Positions 6,086 through 13,824 of a stretch of DNA of 50,815 nucleotides are shown here, one piece after another. Under the pieces are notes generated by a model, which saw only the letters and a program-made list of their open reading frames with translations, was not told where the DNA came from and searched no databases. Each line of letters opens with the position of its first letter. Position 1 is the first letter of the stretch. The position numbers were made by a program, and so were the translations under genes. The stretch comes from Alphaproteobacteria bacterium (GTDB lineage Bacteria > Pseudomonadota > Alphaproteobacteria > Micropepsales > Micropepsaceae), in NCBI GenBank assembly GCA_013389115.1, contig JACADY010000024.1, forward strand, positions 1 through 50,815, given 5' to 3'.

Positions 6086-8167
6086 ATGGGGGTTCGGTCA
6101 TTCTTGGGCGGCGGCGTGATCGGCGCGGCCGCTGTGGCGCTGGGTGCATGGGTTCACATGCACGGCTTGCCGCCTGAAATTTCCGCTTACCTCCCCGCGG
6201 AGATGAGGGCTGGGCAGACAGAGGCAACGCCCGCCGCCCCGGCCGCCCCCGCGACACCGGCGACAGCCGCTGCCCCGGCCGGACGCGTCGAGAAGGGCAA
6301 TCTGGTGATGGAGGAGATCCCCGCCATCCCCGCCGCCGTCACGGACGCGCTGCTGCAGTACCAGAACGCCCGCGCGGCCAGCTTCCAAAGCTGGGCGCCC
6401 GATGGCGGCATCCTCATCCGCACCCGTTTTGGCGAGACGTTCCAGATCCACCGCCTCTCGGGCCCGATGATGGCGCGCACCCAGCTCACCTTCTTCAATG
6501 AGCCGGTGGCGGGCGCCTCCTATCCGCGTGTCTCCGGCGCGCCGGGCTTTGTCTATGCCAAGGACACAGGGGGTGATGAGAACTTCCAGATCTATTACCG
6601 CGACGAGGCGATGGGCCGCGAATACGCGCTCAGCGAGCCGGGCACGCGCAACACGGGCGGCGCCTGGTCGCATGACGGCAAGCGCATCGCCTGGTCGCAG
6701 CAGACGAAGGATTCGCCCGTCTACAAGGTGATGGTGGCCGATGTCGCCGACCCGGCGACACGCAAGACCGTGTTCGAGCGCGAAGGCGCCTGGTCGGCCA
6801 TCGACTGGACGCAGGACGGCAGCAAGCTCCTTCTCATCAATTCTGTCTCGGTCGCCGAAGACCACCTCTATGTCCTCGACCTTGCCTCCGGCGAACTCAC
6901 CGAGATCAACAAATCAGACGACAAGATCGCCTATGTGACGGCAAGGTTCACCCCCGATGGCCAGTCGGTCATCACCGCGCTCGATGCCGGTCGCGAGTTC
7001 CTCACCCTGGCGCGCATCCCCGTTGCCGGGGGCGACATCACTTGGCTTTCATCGGACATTGCCTGGGACGTCGAAGACTTCGACCTCTCGCCCGACGGTA
7101 CGTTGATCGCGTTTTCAACGAATGAGAACGGGCTCTCGAAGATCCATGTCCGCAGGCTGGCGGATGGCGCCCAGGTGAGAACCCCCGACCTGCCCTTGGG
7201 CATCGCTGGCGGGCTGAGCTTTGATCCGGAGGGCAAGCACCTCGGCTTCACCTTCAGCAACTCGCAAAGCTCAGGGGATGTGTGGACGTTCGCCATTGAG
7301 ACGGGTGAGTTGACCCGCTGGACCGCGAGCGAGGTGGGGGGGCTCGACACCACGAAGTTCATCGTGCCCGAACTCATCGCTTATCCAACCTTTGATGAGG
7401 TTGACGGCCAGAAGCGGATGATCCCGGCCTTCTACTACAAGCCGGCCAAACCCGGCCCCCTGCCCGTCATCATTTACATCCATGGCGGCCCTGAATCGCA
7501 GGAACGCCCGGGCTTCACGACGACCTATCAGTACTGGCTGAACGAGCTTGGCATTGCCATCCTCGCCCCCAACGTGCGCGGCTCGACCGGATACGGCAAG
7601 ACCTATGTCTCGCTCGACAACGGCATGAAGCGCGAGGATTCGGTCAAGGATATCGGCGCCCTGCTCGACTGGATCGCAACGCAGCCCGATCTCGATGCCT
7701 CCCGCGTGATGGTCTATGGCGGCTCCTATGGCGGTTACATGGTCAATGCGGCGATGACGCATTTCAGCGACCGCCTCGCGGGCGGTGTCAGCGTTGTGGG
7801 CATTTCCAACTTCGTCACCTTCCTTGAGAACACGAGCGGATATCGCCGCGACTTGCGGCGCGTCGAATATGGCGATGAACGCGATCCTGAGATGCGCAAG
7901 TTTCTGGAGCAGATCTCGCCCCTCACCAATGCGGCGAAGATCTCAAAGCCCCTCTTCATCATCCAGGGCGCGAACGATCCCCGCGTGCCCGCCAGCGAGG
8001 CGGAGCAGATGCTTGAGCTCGTGCGCAAGAATGGCGGCGCGGCCTGGTATCTGCTGGCCAAGGATGAGGGTCATGGCTTCCAGAAAAAGTCGAACCGCGA
8101 TTTCCAGAACGCCGCCGTCGTTCTCTTCCTCAAGCAGAATCTGCTGGGAGAGACGATGACGCAATAA
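6086..8167 (+). CDS. S9 family prolyl oligopeptidase-type serine peptidase (exported)
   Basis: About 693 residues. The N-terminus has a membrane or signal segment (VIGAAAVALGAWVHMHGL) followed by an Ala/Pro-rich linker. Residues of about 80-400 show beta-propeller strands (WAPDGG, WSHDGKRIAW, FDLSPDGTLIAFST). The C-terminal alpha/beta hydrolase domain has the catalytic Ser547 in GGSYGGYM, Asp631 in GANDPRVP and His663 in DEGHGF, together with the HGGPESQ oxyanion loop. It should cleave short peptides after proline or alanine in the periplasm. The ATG at 6086 is chosen because GAAGGGGG lies 5 bases upstream; ATGs at 6056 and 6071 are alternatives. Confidence 0.92.
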   Translation: MGVRSFLGGGVIGAAAVALGAWVHMHGLPPEISAYLPAEMRAGQTEATPAAPAAPATPATAAAPAGRVEKGNLVMEEIPAIPAAVTDALLQYQNARAASFQSWAPDGGILIRTRFGETFQIHRLSGPMMARTQLTFFNEPVAGASYPRVSGAPGFVYAKDTGGDENFQIYYRDEAMGREYALSEPGTRNTGGAWSHDGKRIAWSQQTKDSPVYKVMVADVADPATRKTVFEREGAWSAIDWTQDGSKLLLINSVSVAEDHLYVLDLASGELTEINKSDDKIAYVTARFTPDGQSVITALDAGREFLTLARIPVAGGDITWLSSDIAWDVEDFDLSPDGTLIAFSTNENGLSKIHVRRLADGAQVRTPDLPLGIAGGLSFDPEGKHLGFTFSNSQSSGDVWTFAIETGELTRWTASEVGGLDTTKFIVPELIAYPTFDEVDGQKRMIPAFYYKPAKPGPLPVIIYIHGGPESQERPGFTTTYQYWLNELGIAILAPNVRGSTGYGKTYVSLDNGMKREDSVKDIGALLDWIATQPDLDASRVMVYGGSYGGYMVNAAMTHFSDRLAGGVSVVGISNFVTFLENTSGYRRDLRRVEYGDERDPEMRKFLEQISPLTNAAKISKPLFIIQGANDPRVPASEAEQMLELVRKNGGAAWYLLAKDEGHGFQKKSNRDFQNAAVVLFLKQNLLGETMTQ

Positions 8168-8256
8168 GCAATCTCCTCTTGCCTTCCAGCGGCTGGAAGC
8201 CTGCACGGTGGGCTATTCCTGCCGCTAGAAATGGCGGCGCAAAAAGGAGAAACGCG

Positions 8257-8661
8257 ATGAGGAATACCCTGCTGGGCTTCGGCCTGGGTCTGGCCGCCGC
8301 CTTCCTTCTCTCTGGCCTTCCCGCCGCGCAAAGCGTGGCGATGGAGCATGAAGGTCATGGCGCGCATGGCGCACTATGCCCCGAGGGGGAAGGCGCCCCC
8401 CAGAATGAAGCGACGCGGGCCTATCGCGCGGCGAACGCGGAAATGCACCGGGCGATGTGCATCGCCTTCACGGGCGATGCCGATAAGGACTTCGTGCGGG
8501 GCATGATCCCGCATCACCAGGGCGCCATCGACATGGCGAAAATCGTCCTTGCGCATGGAAAGGATCCCGAGATTCGCGCACTCGCAGAAGGCATCATCAA
8601 GGCGCAGGAGGCCGAGATCGCGCAGATGAAGACGATCGACACGCGCCTTTCCGCGCACTGA
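8257..8661 (+). CDS. DUF305 family exported protein
   Basis: A 134-residue protein with a signal peptide (LLGFGLGLAAAFLLSGLPAAQS) and a His/Met-rich DUF305 four-helix domain: CIAFTGDADKDFVRGMIPHH, then QGAIDMAKIVL and AQMK. The HH and Met residues suggest metal, possibly copper, binding in the periplasm, and DUF305 genes often sit beside copper resistance genes. It is convergent with cueR and its last 65 bases overlap the end of cueR. The ribosome site AAAAAGGAG precedes the ATG. Confidence 0.88.
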   Translation: MRNTLLGFGLGLAAAFLLSGLPAAQSVAMEHEGHGAHGALCPEGEGAPQNEATRAYRAANAEMHRAMCIAFTGDADKDFVRGMIPHHQGAIDMAKIVLAHGKDPEIRALAEGIIKAQEAEIAQMKTIDTRLSAH

Positions 8662-9079
8662 CGCAGTCTGCCGAAGCCGGCGCGGCCTGCCCTTCGCCGG
8701 ATAGCTCGGCGATGATCGGACACTCGGGGCGCCGGTCGCCCCGGCAATGGCGCACGAGATGGAGGAGCGTCTCGCGCATGCCGTTGAGCGCGGCCATTCT
8801 TGCATCGATCTCGGCGATGCGCCGCTGGGCGAGCGCCTTCACATCCGCGCTTGCGCGGCTGCGATCCTGATAGAGCGACACGAGATTGCGGCAATCCTCG
8901 ACGCTGAAGCCCAGATGCCGTGCCCGCCGGAGGAAGATGAGCGTCTGTATGTCCGCCGGTGAATAGGCGCGGTAATTGCCCGAGGTCCGCGCCGCGGCGC
9001 GCACGAGCCCGATCTGTTCGTAATAGCGAATGGTCTTAGGACTGAGGCCGCTGGCCTGCGCCGCTTCGCCGATATTCAT
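8597..9079 (-). CDS. cueR: Cu(I)-responsive MerR-family regulator CueR
   Basis: A 160-residue MerR-type regulator. The HTH at the N-terminus (MNIGEAAQASGLSPKTIRYY) is followed by the dimerisation helix. The metal loop has Cys112 and Cys120 spaced by seven residues (CRGDRRPECPII), the same positions as in E. coli CueR, so it should sense Cu(I). About 20 extra low-complexity residues (SSSSARSRPPAP at the end) extend past the normal 135-140 residue length, because the gene overlaps the convergent DUF305 gene. Its start overlaps the copZ stop by 4 bases, so the two are translationally coupled. Confidence 0.92.
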   Translation of the reverse strand: MNIGEAAQASGLSPKTIRYYEQIGLVRAAARTSGNYRAYSPADIQTLIFLRRARHLGFSVEDCRNLVSLYQDRSRASADVKALAQRRIAEIDARMAALNGMRETLLHLVRHCRGDRRPECPIIAELSGEGQAAPASADCVSARKGACRSSSSARSRPPAP

Positions 9080-9291
9080 GCATGCGCCTCTTTGGCGGGA
9101 AATCCCGCCTTCACGATCGCGGCGATGACGGCCGGCAGCGTGCCCGCCTCGGCGATCTCGACGACCGCCCGCTTGGCCGCGACATCAGCCTCGATGCGCG
9201 CCACGCCGGGCACCTGGCCGCCGGCGCGCTCCACAGCTTTCTTGCAGCCATCGCAGGACATGCCTTCGACTGAGAGGATATGCAGGCTCAT
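9076..9291 (-). CDS. copZ: Heavy-metal-associated domain copper chaperone (CopZ-like)
   Basis: A 71-residue HMA domain with the metal motif GMSCDGC (Cys13, Cys16) and the usual beta-alpha-beta-beta-alpha-beta layout (VERAGGQVPGVARIEADV, then AAIVKAGF). It carries Cu(I) in the cytoplasm. It is the first gene of a two-gene operon with cueR and has a CueR-type promoter upstream. No P1B-type ATPase (copA) accompanies it here, although copA is the usual partner. Confidence 0.9.
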   Translation of the reverse strand: MSLHILSVEGMSCDGCKKAVERAGGQVPGVARIEADVAAKRAVVEIAEAGTLPAVIAAIVKAGFPAKEAHA

Positions 9292-9325
9292 CGCAATCTC
9301 CTTTGCGCCATGAAATGGTGCCTGA

Positions 9326-9356
9326 GAGATAAGGTTTCCAGTCCTGGGAAGGTCAA
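9326..9356 (-). promoter_or_regulatory. CueR-type promoter of copZ-cueR
   Basis: On the minus strand the sequence reads TTGACC (-35, 9351-9356), then the operator half-sites ACCTTCCC and GGAAACCTT, then TATCTC (-10, 9326-9331), with a 19-base spacer. The long spacer and the ACCTTCC...GGAA dyad are hallmarks of CueR-activated promoters. The right half-site departs from the consensus (GGAAACC instead of GGAAGGT). Confidence 0.75.
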
Positions 9357-9435
9357 GAGCGGGAAAGGCGACAAATCTGCGGCGTTTCGGCATCCTGAAA
9401 AATCTGATTCACTTCAGGGAAAATGTCAGAAGCCC

Positions 9436-10215
9436 ATGCCGACGCCGCGAAATCGCATCAGCGATGAGGACTATGAAAAGGCGCTCTACCACCTTCAGGT
9501 CGAGCTGGTCTGCTTTCAGCGCGACCTCATCGCCAAGCGCGGCCGCGTGCTCGTGCTCATCGAGGGCCGCGACGGCGCCGGCAAGGACGGCACGATCAAG
9601 CGCATCGTTGAGCATCTTTCGCCGCGTGAGACCCGTGTCGTTGCGCTCCCCAAGCCGTCCGACCGCGAGCAGTCGCAGTGGTATTTCCAGCGTTTCATCG
9701 CCCATCTTCCCGCCGCGTCCGAATTCGTGCTCTTCAACCGCTCCTGGTACAACCGCGCCGGCGTTGAGCCCGTGATGGGATTTTGCACGCCCGACGAGGT
9801 GGAGGAATTCTACGGCACCGTCATCGCCTTTGAAGCGATGCTGGTCCGCTCGGGCATCAGGCTGTTCAAATACTATCTCGACATCGGCAAGGAAGAGCAG
9901 CGCGAGCGGCTGGCAGAGCGGCGCAAGGACCCGTTAAAGCAATGGAAGGTCTCGCCCATCGATGCGATGGCAATGAAGAAATGGTCCGCCTATAGCAAGG
10001 CGCGCGACGAGATGTTTCGCCGCTCGAATTCAGCCCTCGCTCCCTGGCGCATCGTGCGGGCGGATAACAAAAAACTTGCCCGCCTCAACCTAATCCGCGA
10101 TCTCCTGCTCGACCTGCCTTACCGGCACAAGAAAAGGGCGCTCCTGACGCCCGACCCGCAGATCGTCCTCAACTATTATGACGGGCTCATCGAGGACGGC
10201 ATCATCGCCCCCTGA
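9436..10215 (+). CDS. ppk2: Polyphosphate kinase 2 (PPK2 family)
   Basis: A 259-residue P-loop kinase. Walker A is GRDGAGKDGT (residues 44-53), the lid and substrate part contains SQWYFQRFIAHLP, and the Walker B region is FNRSWYNRAGVEPVMGF. The length and the KQWKVSPIDAMAMKKW motif fit single-domain class I PPK2, which transfers phosphate between polyphosphate and ADP or GDP. It would link polyphosphate stores to the nucleotide pool. It is divergent from copZ with a shared 144-bp upstream region. Confidence 0.92.
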   Translation: MPTPRNRISDEDYEKALYHLQVELVCFQRDLIAKRGRVLVLIEGRDGAGKDGTIKRIVEHLSPRETRVVALPKPSDREQSQWYFQRFIAHLPAASEFVLFNRSWYNRAGVEPVMGFCTPDEVEEFYGTVIAFEAMLVRSGIRLFKYYLDIGKEEQRERLAERRKDPLKQWKVSPIDAMAMKKWSAYSKARDEMFRRSNSALAPWRIVRADNKKLARLNLIRDLLLDLPYRHKKRALLTPDPQIVLNYYDGLIEDGIIAP

Positions 10216-10230
10216 AATCCCCCAAAGCGA

Positions 10231-11496
10231 TCACACCGAGAGCGCTAGCGCCGCGCCGACCATGATCGCAAGTGCGATCGCCGTCATCAGCGCGACGGGA
10301 TAGAATAAGCCCTTACCGCCAATGGCGAGGCTGATCCCGGCCTTGGTCAGCATGTTGACGCCCGTCGCAACGAGGATCGCCTGCACGCTGAGGCTCGCAA
10401 GCGCGGGGTTCTGGGCCGCCTGGCGCGACGCGGTGACGGTTGTCGCGTCCGCATCGACGAGCCCTGAAATGGCCGCAAGCAGGACGATGGCGTCTGGCCT
10501 GACAAGCGTCGTTGCATAATGCGCGGCAAGCGCGAAGGCCGCGAGCGCGGCGCCGAACTTGATCGCAAGCCAGAGATCGACCGGCGCCCCCAGCGCGATA
10601 TCCGCCTGCGCTCCCACCGGCTTTGCCGTCCGCTCAAGGCCAAGCGCGCCAAGGGAAAGCGCGCCGGCGCCGAGCAGCAGCGGCCAGGTCAAGGCTTCGC
10701 CGACGCCAGGCGCGATCGCCGAGGCGATGATCCAGGTGCGCAAGAACATCACGCCGGATGCAAGCGAGATGGCCGCCGCCATCGGCCGTGTGATCTGCGC
10801 GTTTTGGGCGGCGTTCTTGGCGGCACTGACGCTCAGCGCTGTGGAAGAGGCGATGCCCCCAAGCGCACCCATCAACAGCGCCCCGCCCGAAGGACCGATG
10901 AATTTGATCGCGCCATAACTGAGAAAGGAAGTGCCCGAGATGAGCACGACCACCCACCACAGCGCGTAAGGATTGAGCACCCCGCCAGGGCCGAAACCCT
11001 CATCGGGCAACAGCGGCAGCATCACGACCGAGACGATCATGAGCATGATGAAGGACTGCAGCTCGGCCGCCTCGAGCTGCTTGAGGAAGTGATGCAGCGC
11101 GTCTTTGAGGTTGAGCACCGCGACCGTCACGGCACCGGCCGACGCGGCGATGATCATATCGCCCCGCACCGCCATGAGCCCGAGGCCGAGCGTGACGAGC
11201 CCCGCCGCCTCTGTCGTCATGCCGGCATCCGGCGACGGGCGCTTCAAGCCAAGAATGTATCCCGTGATGATGAGCGCCGCGCCCGCCGCCAGAATGACAC
11301 CGGCCGCGATCTCGCCTTCATACAGCGAGGCCCATCCTGCAATCCCGCCCAAAAATCCGTATAGGGCAAAGGTCCTGATCCCCGCCTGCCTGGCCCCTGG
11401 CACTACGTCCCGCATCTGCCAGCCGCGTTCAAGGCCGATCACGGCGCCGATGAGGAGCGCAAGGCCGAGGCGGTGCAGGAGTTCAAGATCGCTCAT
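10231..11496 (-). CDS. MgtC/SapB and DUF4010 membrane protein
   Basis: About 421 residues, almost entirely hydrophobic helices. The N-terminal 140 residues are an MgtC/SapB domain, recognised by LLIGAVIGLERGWQ and AGIRTFALYGFLGGIAG. The remainder is a DUF4010 membrane domain with about eight further segments (for example GALLMGALGGIASSTALSVS). The protein sits in the inner membrane. MgtC proteins are linked to magnesium or phosphate stress, but the substrate of this two-domain form is unknown. It starts at 11496 on the minus strand, downstream of the GT2 gene. Confidence 0.9.
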   Translation of the reverse strand: MSDLELLHRLGLALLIGAVIGLERGWQMRDVVPGARQAGIRTFALYGFLGGIAGWASLYEGEIAAGVILAAGAALIITGYILGLKRPSPDAGMTTEAAGLVTLGLGLMAVRGDMIIAASAGAVTVAVLNLKDALHHFLKQLEAAELQSFIMLMIVSVVMLPLLPDEGFGPGGVLNPYALWWVVVLISGTSFLSYGAIKFIGPSGGALLMGALGGIASSTALSVSAAKNAAQNAQITRPMAAAISLASGVMFLRTWIIASAIAPGVGEALTWPLLLGAGALSLGALGLERTAKPVGAQADIALGAPVDLWLAIKFGAALAAFALAAHYATTLVRPDAIVLLAAISGLVDADATTVTASRQAAQNPALASLSVQAILVATGVNMLTKAGISLAIGGKGLFYPVALMTAIALAIMVGAALALSV

Positions 11497-11522
11497 GGCG
11501 CAAGGATAACAGCGTCCCGCAA

Positions 11523-11558
11523 GGGGCGCAGCCCCGCATGGCGCATTTCGTGCGCCAT
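11523..11558. terminator. Two adjacent hairpins between GT2 and MgtC genes
   Basis: GGGGC/GCCCC (11523-11535, 3-base loop) and ATGGCGCA/TGCGCCAT (11538-11558, 5-base loop) lie between the two minus-strand genes. There is no U-tract, so this is only a possible attenuator or terminator of the GT2 transcript. Confidence 0.35.
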
Positions 11559-11571
11559 CTCAAGCGCGGGA

Positions 11572-12513
11572 TCAGCCCCTCGCCTCTTCCGCATCGCTGG
11601 GCGCAACCCGCACCTGCCCATAGACATTGAGCGTCGAGCGGATGAAGGAAGGCTCGTCCCCCACGACACCGGTCACGCCGGCCGCATAGCGAAGGAGCGC
11701 AGGCACGATCTCAAGGCCGCCCCGCTCCCGCCGCGCCCACAGCCAGGCCCTTGCCGCCGCCCGCCTTGCCGCACGGTTGATATAGGGCCGCGGCAGTTTC
11801 GGGTTGTCCTCGAGGAACAAGGCGAGCGCGAGATTGATGTCGTGAAGGATCTGCGCTTTGCTTTGTGACAGGCGTTCGGTGCTGGGCGGCGGCAGAAAGC
11901 AGATATCGCGCTCGACCCGCGCGAACGTAGTGATGGCTGCACATCTCAGCCAAAGGGAGTAATCCTGGATGAAGACGCGTTCATCCGCGCCCCCCGCTTG
12001 CCGGAAGATGTCCTTGCGCACCATCATCATGCTGGGATTGATGGTGCAAAGGCTGAGGGCGTCCCAAAGCGGGTCTGAAATTTCCTGAATTGCGCTGTCG
12101 CCCTTGGGCGGCGGCACGAGCGCCCGGCCCCCGTCACCAAAGCCATAGTCGCCCGCTTTGCCAAAGGCGAGCCCTGCCCGGGTCTGCTTCATGGCATCGA
12201 GCAGCAACGCGGCCGCATCGGGCGCGAGCACGTCATCGCCATCGACCAGTTTGAGATAGCGATAGCGCGCCAGTGCGGCCCCACGGTTGGTGGCGATGGC
12301 GGGGCCGGAATTCGCCTGTGTGACGATTGTCGTGTTGGGAAGGTTCCGCGCCTCTCGCCTCAGAATCTCGGCGCTGCCATCGCTCGACCCGTCATCGACA
12401 AAGATGAATTCGCGCTTGAAGGGCCCCTGCTGAGACTTCAACGCGGCGATGACGGCGGGAAGATAGCGCGCTTTGTTGTAGACGGTGATGATAAACGTGA
12501 CGCCATCGGACAT
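11572..12513 (-). CDS. Family 2 glycosyltransferase
   Basis: A 313-residue GT-A fold enzyme. The nucleotide-sugar binding start is VTFIITVYNKARYLPAVIAA, VDDGSSDGS is at residues 39-47, and the metal-binding LVDGDD is at 89-94. The later acceptor part contains a MMMVRKDIFRQ segment. There is no membrane helix, so it works at the cytoplasmic face. The donor and acceptor cannot be told. It is the only polymer glycosyltransferase in the window and stands alone, far from the sugar-nucleotide genes at 35-47 kb. Confidence 0.9.
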   Translation of the reverse strand: MSDGVTFIITVYNKARYLPAVIAALKSQQGPFKREFIFVDDGSSDGSAEILRREARNLPNTTIVTQANSGPAIATNRGAALARYRYLKLVDGDDVLAPDAAALLLDAMKQTRAGLAFGKAGDYGFGDGGRALVPPPKGDSAIQEISDPLWDALSLCTINPSMMMVRKDIFRQAGGADERVFIQDYSLWLRCAAITTFARVERDICFLPPPSTERLSQSKAQILHDINLALALFLEDNPKLPRPYINRAARRAAARAWLWARRERGGLEIVPALLRYAAGVTGVVGDEPSFIRSTLNVYGQVRVAPSDAEEARG

Positions 12514-12812
12514 AAGACCGAAAACCCCAAATCCCGCGAGAAGCGGCCGGTGCGAGTGGTCGCGCGACTCAACGCGGACTCAAAACCCTTACTAATATTC
12601 GCCCGTTCCGTCACGTGAACCTCTGTTAGGACTGAGTAACGTTCAAGGCGGCGGAATCCCGTCGCGGTTACGTTGAAAGGATAGGCTGCCAAAGCGCGCT
12701 GCCCTCTTTCGGAAAGGTGGGCCATTGATCTAACCTTTATTTGAATGCGCGATAGGATAAGAAGCGGTTAGCCCCAACAAAGAAATGGGGCAGCCGGAAT
12801 GGGAGGATAAGG
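12514..12812. other. 299-bp intergenic region between divergent genes
   Basis: It separates the GT2 gene (minus) from the anchored protein gene (plus) and must hold both promoters. The only structure noted is GCCCC...GGGGC around 12773-12792, just before the ribosome site GGGAGGATAAGG of the plus-strand gene. No small gene is supported. Confidence 0.4.
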
Positions 12813-13811
12813 ATGGGTGAGCCGCAAAAGGGCGCGGAAGGTAAACACGTACACAGGCGACCCGCGTTCATCCTGTCGATCATCATGCACCTGATCGTGC
12901 TGATCCTGATTGTGTGGCCCTTCGCGCAAGTGCTCTTGGAAACGCAAAGCGGCGGCACCGGCTGGCAGGATGACATCGCGATCACGGCCTCCGACACGTC
13001 CAGTTCCGGCTATATCGGCATGGGTGATGACCCCAAGAATCGGCCCGAGGCTCCGGAGCGCGGGCCTTCCGTCCTTGCCCATGAGGTGACGATTGTGCGG
13101 CCCGATCAGCTTATTCCCCCGGTCCCTGAAATCCGGTTATCGAGCGACGCGGCGGAGCGCCTTCTTCCGCCAGACCGCCCGCGCGAAAAGCCCGAGGAAG
13201 CGGTGGAAGAAAAGGAGCGCCCGGTAACGCCCACCGGCAAGGGAGAGGCTTCGCGCACGGCGGCCGAGAACAGGGGGCAAGAGGTGAGCGAGGGCGGTGG
13301 CGGTTCGCAGAACGCGCCGCTCGGCTCTATCTTCGGCGAAGGCCCCGATGGCGCGGGGGCCGGCTCCTCCGACCGGCGCGGCCGCGGCGACTTCATGCGC
13401 GGCGATGAACTGAAGGCAGCCTTTGCGGGTTTTACCATCGTGGGCAAGGAAGGCTTTTGGGACGGCTCGACGAGCGATAACGCGTCGACACGGACCGAGT
13501 ATTCCTGGGCAGCCTATTACGCGCCCGATGGCAGTGTAGAGGCCCGCTTCACGCGTCCCGGCGCGCGCGTGCCGCATGGCACGATCGAGGTTCTGGACTA
13601 TGCCGAAGAGGGCCGCTGGCGCATCGAAGGCGACCTCTTCTGCCATGCGATTGATAAGGTGGGCTCGGGCGTGCCGGTATGCTTTGAGGTTCATCGTAAG
13701 GGCGATGAGATCGCCACGTACTACGCTAAGTGCGGCGCCTTGACCCGATGCTGGCGGGGTCGCCTTGGGCCTAAGGGCGTGCTCATTCCCGGCCGCGCCT
13801 TTACCAACTAG
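12813..13811 (+). CDS. TonB/TolA-like anchored protein of unknown function
   Basis: 332 residues. A basic N-terminus is followed by one membrane helix (about residues 18-41, FILSIIMHLIVLILIVWPF), the topology of TonB and TolA. Residues of about 90-200 are Pro/Glu/Gly-rich and probably disordered (EKPEEAVEEKERPV, SEGGGGSQN). The C-terminal 130 residues form a compact domain with four cysteines (FCHAI, PVCFEV, YAKCGALTRCW) that could pair in the periplasm. I do not recognise this domain with certainty; it is vaguely like small WG/DUF995-type stress proteins. No exbBD or tol genes are nearby. The ATG has a strong ribosome site. Confidence 0.7.
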   Translation: MGEPQKGAEGKHVHRRPAFILSIIMHLIVLILIVWPFAQVLLETQSGGTGWQDDIAITASDTSSSGYIGMGDDPKNRPEAPERGPSVLAHEVTIVRPDQLIPPVPEIRLSSDAAERLLPPDRPREKPEEAVEEKERPVTPTGKGEASRTAAENRGQEVSEGGGGSQNAPLGSIFGEGPDGAGAGSSDRRGRGDFMRGDELKAAFAGFTIVGKEGFWDGSTSDNASTRTEYSWAAYYAPDGSVEARFTRPGARVPHGTIEVLDYAEEGRWRIEGDLFCHAIDKVGSGVPVCFEVHRKGDEIATYYAKCGALTRCWRGRLGPKGVLIPGRAFTN

Positions 13812-13824
13812 ATCCCGGCCGCGT

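Noticed and set aside
8168-8256. Terminator after the S9 peptidase gene (CTTCCAG/CTGGAAG at 8183-8199)
   Set aside because: The stem is only 7 bp with a 3-base loop and no U-tract; too weak to call.
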